NCBI RefSeq assembly: GCF_007754155.1
Contig: NZ_CP037423.1
Location: 3,100,001 to 3,164,000 of the forward strand
Length of the DNA: 64,000 nucleotides
Direction: 5' to 3'
Origin: Stieleria neptunia
GTDB taxonomy: Bacteria > Planctomycetota > Planctomycetia > Pirellulales > Pirellulaceae
The notes under the pieces were generated by a model, which was not told where the DNA came from, ran no database searches, and was given only the letters and a program-made list of their open reading frames with translations. The position numbers and the translations under genes are program-made. Positions 48,701 through 57,800 of the stretch are shown here, one piece after another (the first letter of the stretch is position 1; every line of letters starts with the position of its first letter).

Positions 48701-49205
48701 AAACCAGTTTCCGCTGGGCGAATTACCTAGCTTGGCATAGCCCGAGGTCGCCACAAAGGCAAATTGCCTACCAACGACGCAAATTTGCATTCATGAACAA
48801 AGCGATTCTGTCGTCAGAAGGATGTTCAGATTGCCGATCTGCCCCGCGTTCAAATCAGCGACAGATTGAACGTCAACGCAAATTGAACTGCGCAACACCG
48901 GGGTGTCGGCCAAGGGAGATCGCAGACGACATGCGAAAACTCACGTCGTTGTAGCTAACGTGTCCACCTTAACGCATCTCCAATTATCCGCCTCAAAGCG
49001 GAAAAAGCGTACTCGTTGCTTGATTGCTCATGGCTCACTTAGTCAACGAACAATCGACGGCCAGCAGCAACTAGGTTCCAGATGTCTAATTCTCAGGCTT
49101 TTTTCGACAACGAAACGCCCTTCCATCCTACCTATTCCCCCTAGCCTTGCTAGGATACCCGTTGTTTTTAGCTGCTTCGTTGGTTCTTTGTACAGGGGTT
49201 CTACA

Positions 49206-51833
49206 TTGGGCGATCAGGAAATAGTCGAGCGGCTTCGGAAGGTGAGCCTTGCGGAGGTCGCGGCCTCGCTTGGACTGCCGATTCAACGACGAGGCAAGAG
49301 GGTATGGACCAACTGCTTGTTTCACCAAGACCGAAAACCGTCGATGGCGTTGCATCAGTTGCCATCGGACGATTGGCGATATAGGTGCTTTTCCTGCGGA
49401 GCAACCGGGGACGTTTTTGACTTAGTCCAGAAAGTTGACGCCTGTGACTTCCGCACCGCGTTAGAGAAAGTCGCGTCGATGGCGGGCGTGACATTGCCCA
49501 AACGCCGGAAAAAAAGCGAGCCAAAGTTAAATGGCACCGAAGTCGCGTTGCGGTACTACGCTCAACAGACAAAAGACGAAACACGAAGGTTGAAAGAGTG
49601 GGCGAAGGAGCGATCGTTGCGCCCATCCATTCTCAATGAGTTTTCGATCACATACGCGCGGAATCAGAAGTTATCAACAACAGTCACTAATCGGGAGGAA
49701 ATTGGGGCGTTACGCGATGCACAGCTAATTTTTCAACCACTGTCAACCAGCTCGCGACAACCTGACTTGGAAATGAATGTGCCCGACCGCGACGCGATGA
49801 TCGGTGACCGAATCATTTTTCCTGTGCGGGACTTCAACGGTGTTCCGCAGGGGTACTTCGGGCGAACGCCTGATGCTCAAACGCAACCACGATACCAGTT
49901 CACTCGGTACTTTCCGAAGAGTCAGGTACTGTTTGGGCTGGATGTCGCACGGAAGTCTCTGAAAATGAAACTGTCTGCGAATGAAGATGGAGACGCATAC
50001 ACCGAGCTCCAACTTTACATCGTTGAGGGTGCAACGGATGCGCTACGGTTACATCAATTGGGACTGGATGCCGTCGCAGTCATGGGGAGCGATCTATCGG
50101 CGGATCAAGCCAAATTGGTCAGGATCTTGGCCCGCGAACTTGGGGCTGCCTCCACTTCGCTAACCGTCCGGCTATTCTTTGATGGTGATAATGCGGGGGA
50201 AGCTGCGACGCGTAACGCATTGACGAAGCTGCTCGCTCTTCTTGCGGAACAGGCTCTATTCGGTATCGAAATTGTCTTGCCGACCGATGACGATTCCCCT
50301 TATCGAGGCAGCGACCCAGATACTTGGCTAGTCAATGCGACAAAACGCAATGCTCTACGGAAGATTAAGAAGGCGATCGTATCAGTCGGACGATTCTTGA
50401 TGGCTTATGGGTTTCGGTGCGAGATCGACGAGATCGAATCGCGGTGGCGTCAGTCGGCTATGACACAGCGGTATGCGGCGTTGCGAAGAGTCGACAACCT
50501 TCTTCCCAAGAAAGAATGGAAGGGTATTTTCGGAGCGCTCGGCGAAGACCTATTCAATACTTCCAGTTCGTCAGCTGACGTTTTGAGTGACGAATCTGCT
50601 TGGAAGAATCGGCTTACCGAATATCTTTGCCGTTCGGGTTCGAATCTGACGGCGACCGGGACGGGCGACATCCCGCGGACTGAGCAAGAATCGACGAAGA
50701 TCACTCACGCGATTCAGATTGCTCATCACTTTTCCCAAAGACGCGAGTTTCCCGTAGATCCAGGAAGTTGGGAGCGATTGTTGGGGGGCGTGAATGTCAC
50801 TACGCCCTACCTTGTGGAGTTGCTTAACCAGGGAGCGGAAGCGTGCAACGTCGAACCGTTACTCGGGATGTCCGTACCCAAACAGTCGGGCAAAGAACGT
50901 CTCAAGGCGATCCCTTGCGCCGAACAGCTCGCAATTCAGCAGTACCTCTTGAATGAATTGCTCGGTAGCTCGATTCAATCAACTGAGTTTGAGGAATGCA
51001 TACCTGCGGTTCGCAGCGATGGAGGCGTTCTACGGACGACTGGATTGCGAAGTTCAATGGCCGTGCGTGCGGTTTGCTTTTCATACCAGATCGATATGGA
51101 GATCGTTCGCAACGAGAAGCCCCCTGGCAACGAGGGTTTTTTTCGTCCCTATCGGGATTGTTGGTCTGATTTCGTTGAGTATCTATCAAGGAAAGTCCAA
51201 ACCAACAACACCGATCCGTTTGATGATCGACCGTTTTACGTCGCCCGCCTGGATGTTCGCGCCTACTACGACACAGTGCGACGAGTGTGTGTCGATCGCA
51301 TTTTGTTCGATCCGCTTCTTGAAGCGATCAAATCGCTCGATGAACCGTCCCAGTTTGCACCATCGTTCCGCTCAAGCGTCACCAACGCAACCGAGCGTGC
51401 ACGCGAGTTCATTGACGTGCTCTGCCAACAAAGTTTTGGATATGCCTACGTCGATCCCGACTCTGGTGAGGAGAAGAAGTTCAAAAATGGTGCGTCGATT
51501 GGGATGCCACAGGGGCCAAGTCTTTCAGCCTATCTCGGGTCCATCGCCCTGTTTGAACTAGACGAGACAGTACAGGCAGCAGTCGAGGAAGGTGAATCTG
51601 GTATTGCGTACGCGAGGTACGTCGATGACATGGTACTTATCACACGCTCGAAGTCATCTCTCGACCAACTGCGTGCAATCGTCCAAAAGCAACTCGGACT
51701 TATCGGATTAGAGCTAAGTTCCAAAGTCGAGCCGTTGCCTCCGATGAACGCCGTTCAGGTACTGTTCGGCGACAATTGGTTCTCCGCTTTAGCGACAACT
51801 AGTATTCCCGATTACGAATCCGATTTTTATTGA
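49206..51833 (+). CDS. DnaG-like primase-reverse transcriptase, 5' part of IS-interrupted gene
   Basis: First part of a giant fused gene. It has a CHC2-type zinc finger (NCLFHQDRKPS, YRCFSCGATGD; about 49308-49410). A TOPRIM domain has YIVEGATDALRLHQLG (~50010) and LFFDGDNAGEAA (~50170). A reverse transcriptase has motif A LDVRAYYD (~51250), motif B GMPQGPSLSAYL (~51502) and catalytic YARYVDDMVLI (~51608). The reverse transcriptase resembles UG/Abi-type defence enzymes. The TTG at 49206 has AGGGG upstream and sits just before the zinc finger; the open frame further upstream looks non-coding. The last ~23 codons, from 51763, are encoded by the inserted IS21 element; host-encoded sequence ends at 51762 and resumes at 54348. 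Confidence 0.82.
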   Translation: MGDQEIVERLRKVSLAEVAASLGLPIQRRGKRVWTNCLFHQDRKPSMALHQLPSDDWRYRCFSCGATGDVFDLVQKVDACDFRTALEKVASMAGVTLPKRRKKSEPKLNGTEVALRYYAQQTKDETRRLKEWAKERSLRPSILNEFSITYARNQKLSTTVTNREEIGALRDAQLIFQPLSTSSRQPDLEMNVPDRDAMIGDRIIFPVRDFNGVPQGYFGRTPDAQTQPRYQFTRYFPKSQVLFGLDVARKSLKMKLSANEDGDAYTELQLYIVEGATDALRLHQLGLDAVAVMGSDLSADQAKLVRILARELGAASTSLTVRLFFDGDNAGEAATRNALTKLLALLAEQALFGIEIVLPTDDDSPYRGSDPDTWLVNATKRNALRKIKKAIVSVGRFLMAYGFRCEIDEIESRWRQSAMTQRYAALRRVDNLLPKKEWKGIFGALGEDLFNTSSSSADVLSDESAWKNRLTEYLCRSGSNLTATGTGDIPRTEQESTKITHAIQIAHHFSQRREFPVDPGSWERLLGGVNVTTPYLVELLNQGAEACNVEPLLGMSVPKQSGKERLKAIPCAEQLAIQQYLLNELLGSSIQSTEFEECIPAVRSDGGVLRTTGLRSSMAVRAVCFSYQIDMEIVRNEKPPGNEGFFRPYRDCWSDFVEYLSRKVQTNNTDPFDDRPFYVARLDVRAYYDTVRRVCVDRILFDPLLEAIKSLDEPSQFAPSFRSSVTNATERAREFIDVLCQQSFGYAYVDPDSGEEKKFKNGASIGMPQGPSLSAYLGSIALFELDETVQAAVEEGESGIAYARYVDDMVLITRSKSSLDQLRAIVQKQLGLIGLELSSKVEPLPPMNAVQVLFGDNWFSALATTSIPDYESDFY

Positions 51834-54185
51834 GAGGCCTTTGCTGACCGTCCAGCTGACTTCGTTTTCTTGGCTGTTTCCACGCGATAGCTTGGCACGT
51901 TCAACTCGATGATCACGCTGTGGTGAACCAAGCGATCGATCGCCGCCGCCGTCGTCATCGCATCTTTGAAGATCTGGTCCCACTTGCTGAACGCCAAGTT
52001 GCTCGTCAACAGAACACTCCCTCTCTCGTAACGTTCCGCCAGCAGCGTGAACAGCACCTCCATCTCTTCTCGATTCTGCTGCACGTAACCCAGGTCGTCG
52101 ATCATCAGGCCCTCGAAACGAGACAGTTGCTTGATGTACTTCTGCAGGCGAAGATCCCGCTTTGCGATCAGCAACTGTTGCACCAGCAAGCTGCACGTTG
52201 TCAGAAGCATGCTCCGGCCTTGCTGGACGAGTTGATTCGCCAAGGCACAAAGCGCGTGACTCTTCCCCGCACCGGGCTGACCGAAAATCAGTACGTTCTC
52301 CCGACGATCCAAGAACGATCCCTCCCGAAGACTCTCCAGTTGTCGTGTCACTGACAATGGCAAGCGATCGAAGTTGAACGTCTCCCATGTCTTGCCCAGC
52401 GGAAGACGTGAGTTGGTCATTAGACGCTTGATCCGACTCTCGTTGCGGGCCTGGCATTCCAGTTCCGCCAGTTCCGATAAGTATTGAACATGGCTGAGAT
52501 CCTCCGCGGCTGCTCGGTCGGCCGTCGCTTGAAACTGGTCGCGAAACATCGGCAGACGCAAGCTGCGAAACTGCTCCTTCAGCCGCTCCTCGGTCCGTTC
52601 GTTGCTCGTCCTCGTGGGCGGGGTCTTGGGAGGCTGCCGTATCGACGATTCGGTCTTTTTCGATTGGGGCTTTCGTGTGGTTGATTGATTCATCGTTTGG
52701 ACTCTCCTTGTCAAACGTGTCAAATAATTCGTCATAATCTTTCAAGTTCGGTGCTTTGACATCGATGTCGGTCACCGGCTTGATCTCGATCGCTTCACTC
52801 ACCATCAGCCGAACCTGATCGACATCGATGGATTGTCCCGATTGGATTTGATGACGCAGTGCATTCTGCACCGCATCTTGGCTTTCTCGAGCCGCTAATT
52901 GCAGGATCTCAAGATACTTCCTCACCGCCACCTTCTCGCTGTGAGCGTCGCATAGCATGTCATAGGCGATTCGGAAGTGACTCGTCGGGAACATGTCCTG
53001 ACGGTATTTGTAGTTTTCGAATGCTCCCGGTTTGCGAACCAATGAATCGATCACGTGCCGGTAGTTGATGGCCGATCCGCCGACGCCAGTAAGTCGTGGC
53101 ATCCGTTGCACGTGGATGCCGTGATGCGTCACATCGATCCACTCGGCACCGATCCGCACATCGACTTTTTGACCGATCAATCGGCTAGGAACCGAATAGA
53201 TGTTTTTCTTGACATTAATCGTGCTGCTACTGCCGACGATGATGCCTTGTTGGTTGTCATCGGTATCAAGCTTACTATCGGGAAGTGGTCGCAAATGCGA
53301 GCGTTCAATTTCAAATCGATTTAAGCGCGCATCATTAGCGCGAACGATCAGGGATCGAACGAAATGCATGTAGTCTTCACGACTGGCGAAGTCGCGACTA
53401 CCGCGAAGTAGCAATGCTTGGTCGACTCGATTCTTGAGATGACCGTTGGATGACTCAACGTCGCCGTTTTCGTTCGCACAGCGAACGTTGATTCGCTCTG
53501 ACTTGGTGCCATAGTGATCCATCAACGCTCCATAGCGAGCAGTGAGTTCTTTCTTTGAAGAGTGATTGTTGATCGCAGCGCTAAGGCTATCAGTGCGGTG
53601 ACGCTCGGGCACTCCGCCGAATTCCCAAAACGCATTTTGAATCCCCTCGCTGAGCGCTTCGAAAGATTCGGAGAAACACAGAGAGACCGACTCGACGTTG
53701 GAATACGTCAGGACACAATGAAAGAGCATGTGTTCAAACGAAACGCCCGCGATGGTCACGTTCAGTGTGTTCATGACGGTGAAGTCACTCGCAGCAACCC
53801 GAGCCGGATGATGGACCTGCGGGAAGATCACTGCTTTGTCTGGACCTTCTGTACTGCGCCACAATCGGACTCGACGTTCGAAGGTTCGTCGAGTGGAGTC
53901 TGGGTAGACGCCTGGATAGCGGTCTTGCAGCCACTGGAAAAGGGTCTTGGCCTGCAGTCGCGGTTCGGCCTCAAGCCTGATCTGCACCTCGTTCCAGACA
54001 TCGGCGAATGGATCGATGCGAGTCCGGTAATCTCGCGGCTTCTTCCGCTGAGAGGGGAGCCGATTGTCGTTTCGATAATGTCTTGCCGTTTTCTCATCCA
54101 TCTCAGTCATCCTTGACGATGCGGCCAGTGACTTGCCAGATGCTAGCAAACGCCGCAGTTCTTTAACCTTTCCGTCCGTGACCAT
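51789..54185 (-). CDS. istA: IS21 transposase IstA with unusually long open frame
   Basis: DDE transposase. It has an N-terminal helix-turn-helix (VKELRRLLASGKSLAASS) and catalytic D (VAASDFTVMN), D (RHRTDSLSAA) and E (NGDVESSNGHLKN), with a C-terminal Mu-type beta-barrel region. Typical IstA is about 500 residues. Here the frame stays open for 798 residues, running on through istB in a different frame on the same strand. The extra 300 residues have low-complexity composition (Ser, Gly, Arg) and are probably out-of-frame shadow of istB; whether they are translated is unknown. Confidence 0.85.
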   Translation of the reverse strand: MVTDGKVKELRRLLASGKSLAASSRMTEMDEKTARHYRNDNRLPSQRKKPRDYRTRIDPFADVWNEVQIRLEAEPRLQAKTLFQWLQDRYPGVYPDSTRRTFERRVRLWRSTEGPDKAVIFPQVHHPARVAASDFTVMNTLNVTIAGVSFEHMLFHCVLTYSNVESVSLCFSESFEALSEGIQNAFWEFGGVPERHRTDSLSAAINNHSSKKELTARYGALMDHYGTKSERINVRCANENGDVESSNGHLKNRVDQALLLRGSRDFASREDYMHFVRSLIVRANDARLNRFEIERSHLRPLPDSKLDTDDNQQGIIVGSSSTINVKKNIYSVPSRLIGQKVDVRIGAEWIDVTHHGIHVQRMPRLTGVGGSAINYRHVIDSLVRKPGAFENYKYRQDMFPTSHFRIAYDMLCDAHSEKVAVRKYLEILQLAARESQDAVQNALRHQIQSGQSIDVDQVRLMVSEAIEIKPVTDIDVKAPNLKDYDELFDTFDKESPNDESINHTKAPIEKDRIVDTAASQDPAHEDEQRTDRGAAEGAVSQLASADVSRPVSSDGRPSSRGGSQPCSILIGTGGTGMPGPQRESDQASNDQLTSSAGQDMGDVQLRSLAIVSDTTTGESSGGIVLGSSGERTDFRSARCGEESRALCLGESTRPARPEHASDNVQLAGATVADRKAGSSPAEVHQATVSFRGPDDRRPGLRAAESRRDGGAVHAAGGTLRERECSVDEQLGVQQVGPDLQRCDDDGGGDRSLGSPQRDHRVERAKLSRGNSQENEVSWTVSKGLSIKIGFVIGNTSCR
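51827..52693 (-). CDS. istB: IS21 helper ATPase IstB
   Basis: AAA+-type transposition helper of about 288 residues. It has Walker A GQPGAGKSHAL, Walker B LMIDDLGYVQ and a SNLAFSKWDQIF segment, all typical of IstB/DnaC-like proteins. ATG at 52693 has AGGAG upstream; a longer start at 52735 is possible. Its stop lies near the left end of the element. Confidence 0.92.
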   Translation of the reverse strand: MNQSTTRKPQSKKTESSIRQPPKTPPTRTSNERTEERLKEQFRSLRLPMFRDQFQATADRAAAEDLSHVQYLSELAELECQARNESRIKRLMTNSRLPLGKTWETFNFDRLPLSVTRQLESLREGSFLDRRENVLIFGQPGAGKSHALCALANQLVQQGRSMLLTTCSLLVQQLLIAKRDLRLQKYIKQLSRFEGLMIDDLGYVQQNREEMEVLFTLLAERYERGSVLLTSNLAFSKWDQIFKDAMTTAAAIDRLVHHSVIIELNVPSYRVETAKKTKSAGRSAKASQ

Positions 54186-54347
54186 CGCAATCTCCGTGAA
54201 AACAAGGAGTTACGATGATGACCCGAATCGCAAAATCCGGGAATTGTAATTGTCGCTGACCGCACCGGCATCGTTGCCAAAGCCGGCCTCAAACCGGGAT
54301 TTCTAATTGTCGCCAGCCGGGAAAACCAATCGCCGCTAGACAGGTAC

Positions 54348-54890
54348 AGAACTGGTTAACCGCGAACCGGGGGCTCGCGACTGTTTCCGGAGTTGTTCAA
54401 ACACCGCCAATCGTCGGAGCGCCACTGGGCGATGATGGTTGTGTGGATCGACGGTCGGTGCTCATCCGACTACACAATCGGGAGCTGCTCAACCCGGCAA
54501 CTAGCCGTTCGATGGTGCTAGATGTTATCCAAGGAGTGTTGCGTTGTCCGGAGGTCAGGTTCGGGGACCAGTGTCATACCGCTGAATTGATATGGAGATT
54601 GATTGCCGAGGAAATCTCAGCGGGAAGCGTTTCAGCGACAGACACGGACGAGATAACTTCGCGGTTTAACAAAGTTTGGAGGAATTCGTCAGACGAAGAG
54701 TCTCTCCCCGAGCTCGCAGACAAATGGATAATTCTCGCATCCGTTCACGGCTTGGACCGGTTTCTGTCCAAGCGAACGTTCAGGTCCACTTTGTTCGACG
54801 AGGAACAACAGGAGCAAAGCTACGCTTGGCGACAAGCGATCGCTACATCCGTGCTTAGTGGGTTGGTGGAAAGATTAATTGCGGCGTTTG
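54348..54890 (+). pseudogene. RT gene continuation between IS21 and the frameshift
   Basis: Segment of about 180 codons in frame with the primase-RT part once IS21 is removed (QNWLTANRGLATVSG, RRSVLIRLHNRELLN). It belongs to the thumb and linker region after the RT catalytic core. The frame continues to 55096, but the protein-like sequence switches to another frame near 54885-54905 (AAFAYR to DDISLKHILLVHELNLF). A GTG at 54443 is therefore not a real start. Confidence 0.7.
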
Positions 54891-57800
54891 CCTACAGACG
54901 ACATCTCGCTGAAACACATCTTGCTTGTCCACGAGCTCAACCTTTTCAACCGTGCGGTAAGCGTGACCAAATCGGTCGATTCTGGATATTTGCTTGTCCG
55001 AGTCAACGCGATCGCGAAAGCGAACCCAAGGTCGACCAACCTCACTCGTCACATCATCTCGCTCGCGAGTCTCAAACCAAGCGGCGATCTAATTAATTCT
55101 TTGGCGAACCTTTCCCGAGGGCAAACTGACGAACATTTGCTGTTTCATGAAGCGGTCTCACGGTTATCGATGCAAAGCGAAGGCAGTGGGCCCGATCCGA
55201 TGCTCTCGATGTCCACGTTCATCAATGACGCTTACGATCGAGATCCATCGTCTCTTTTGGTCAAAACGCTGAAAAGCTGGCTTCCTGAAAACGATGTCGA
55301 GATCGACAACGACACGGCGATCCGCTCGTTAAGCGTCTTCTTGAATGTAACCCAACAGGCCCAAGGCCGATTGCTCAACGAGCGCCCATCACTGCGGGAC
55401 GCCGCGTTGAGATTCTCTGGTGATGGTGACGCAACGTGGCTTCCCTGTTTGCCAATCGAACGTATTGATGGATTCGTGGGGCACAACGAAACGCGGTTTC
55501 TTGCTGTGTCGATAACAGGTTTCAACGAGCAGGAGAAGGATGATTCCAATCCTGAAACGGCAAAACTCCTTCCAAAAACTAAATGGACGACAATCGACCG
55601 AAAGCGCCAGCTACCTTATCAGCGAGCAGATTCAGAGGCGTTTCAATTGCTCGGCGCTCGTTTGGACAAATTCAGTGAACGATTTGATCTTCCAAGTTGG
55701 ATCGCTGATTCCTTTGAGAATCTTGTAGGGTTGAGCAGCGATGGGATGGAATGTGCACCAATAGTCCGAAACCTGTTAACGGACACCGTCGAAAGTACGG
55801 ATGAAAATATGATCCCGCCGGTGACAACGGTGTTGGGCTATTCCGTACCGAGCCACCATTTTGACTCACAGGCTTTCGTTCGGTCCTCCAATCAGCAGTT
55901 AGTGCCGCAAACAGTCTACGCAAACGGTGCCCGCTATTGGAGAGCCGGCATTGCAATCACCGATGCGTTGGGTTTGCTTGAGGAAGTGTTCTACGATCCG
56001 TTGAAGAGCATACTTCGTCCATCGCATTCGGTGGCGCTGGATGAAGACGAAGCAGAATATCGTTGGGCGATGGAGAAACTGGTTCGGTTCAGTTTGCAAA
56101 GACTTTGCGGCGTGACAACCAATTCCAGTTATATCCGCGAAGATTCTGGCGTTCCTAGAAGTCTGCAGCGAGTGCTGGAACGCCTTCGTCGATTCCCAAA
56201 GTGGGGAACGGATCATGTGGAGCCTCGCACCATTGCCGCTGTCCTTGCTGCCGTATTTGAAACTCGTTTTGCGGCCGCGCGGTTCAGTGACGAACGTGAC
56301 CAAGCGTGGGAACAAAAGTCTGGGGCAGCCGTGTCGGTACTTGCTGAGATTGCACGTCGCGTCATTTATACCGATAGACAACTTGCAGCTCGATTGCCAC
56401 GTGCTGAAATGAAGGATGTCATCAAGCGTCGCAACGTTTCCGCATGGCTCTCTCTCGCAGCCCGCATCCATCGACTGGCCGAATTGATTTACGGAAAATC
56501 GGACGCCATCCAAACTCCATTGCTTGGACTCTGTCACGGACTCGCGTTTTCCGGACTTGGTGCTCTCCTTCGATGCTTGGCGTTGGAAACGATCGCTGCC
56601 GAGGATGGCTTGTGTGACGGCATCTGCAGCCTGAAGCCCTCCAGCGTCTCTCTATCCGGCTGGCACCTTGATGGGTTTGAGCTTTTAACCTACGACCGAA
56701 CGCGCCCTAATGCGGACGATCCAGAAAGGACTGAATTGGAAAAGCTACTTCTCACCCTGAAGCGAGGAATAGCGGACGATAACAGCAATCAAGCAAGAAC
56801 CCTTGAAAAGATCACGCCGCTTGGCTGGGCTGTGGTGCTAGGCATTGCCACTGGATACCTCAGATCGGATTTGAAACTAAGTTTCCTTCAAGCCGATCAT
56901 TCCGATCCAAAGTCGAATGAAATGTTCAAGGCCGTTTGCGACCTCTTGAAACCCGCCGCTCGAGATATCGACGACGGCGAGGACGCAGACGATCCTTGGT
57001 ACGGTTTGGCGAGCGTTCTTGAGAGGAGTACTTTTCAGAAGGTCCTCCAACTCATTTCACGTTTAGAGGAATTTGGTGAATCCACGGGACTTCACGTTAG
57101 CGAAATTCAGATTTCATTTCGGTTCCGAATGGAACCTACTGAACACGACGCCGATCCCCTCGAATCCAAACGACGGTCGTGGGATGTTAGCTTGGACGAG
57201 GCTACCTACGAGCTTGAAACATGGCGTATCGCGTCTGCCTCGACTGCGAACGAATCCCAGAGCGTTCCGGCCGAAAGCGTACGCGCCAAAGACCAAAGAG
57301 GTAATCTAAAACCACACTATTACTGGACAGAAACCAGATCAGATGGTCAGTTGATTGGCGTTCATGTGGCCAAACCAGGACTGGCAGATCTAGCAGGCTT
57401 TCATTTGCCGGCCCAGCCGGAAAATGAGGGGGGGGACGAAAGAACAAGAGAATCCGAAACCAAACCAACTTCACTGAACGATTCCAACGGCAACAACTCC
57501 GATACAAAAGAACAGTCGTCCGCGGAGCAGAACATTCAGGTAGATGGTCTTCCTCGTTTCGCTGCATACAACGCATCAGCGACGCCGTCTTCTCGCAGTC
57601 AAAACGATGGTGTGTCTGAATGGAAAGACCTGACACGGTACCAGAATCTTTCTTGGGCGGTTCGCGCGAAAAGTGATGACAGCCACTACAAACGCATCGC
57701 GTTTATCCAATGGCAAGTAGAAGATTACGGATCGTATAGACATCCATTCTATGAGTGCAGTGAGCAAAGATTAAGCGATGCAACGAGCAGCACCCGCGGA

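Larger units (their letters stand above)
51763..54342 (-). mobile_element. IS21-family insertion sequence
   Basis: Element of 2580 bp with istA and istB on the minus strand. The ends are related inverted repeats starting TG and ending CA. The left end reads TGTTCGGCGACAATTGG, and the right end, read inward, TGTCTAGCGGCGATTGG. Both continue with GCGACAA-TTA/CTA-ATCCCG sub-repeats, which recur inside each end as usual for IS21. It is flanked by a 5-bp target duplication GGTAC at 51758-51762 and 54343-54347. Removing the element and one duplicate joins the primase-RT frame to the downstream frame without a stop. Confidence 0.92.

Noticed and set aside
54443..55096. Separate 217-residue gene beginning with GTG
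   Set aside because: It is in frame with the primase-RT gene once IS21 is removed, and protein-like composition ends near 54890. It is the middle of the broken gene plus an out-of-frame tail.
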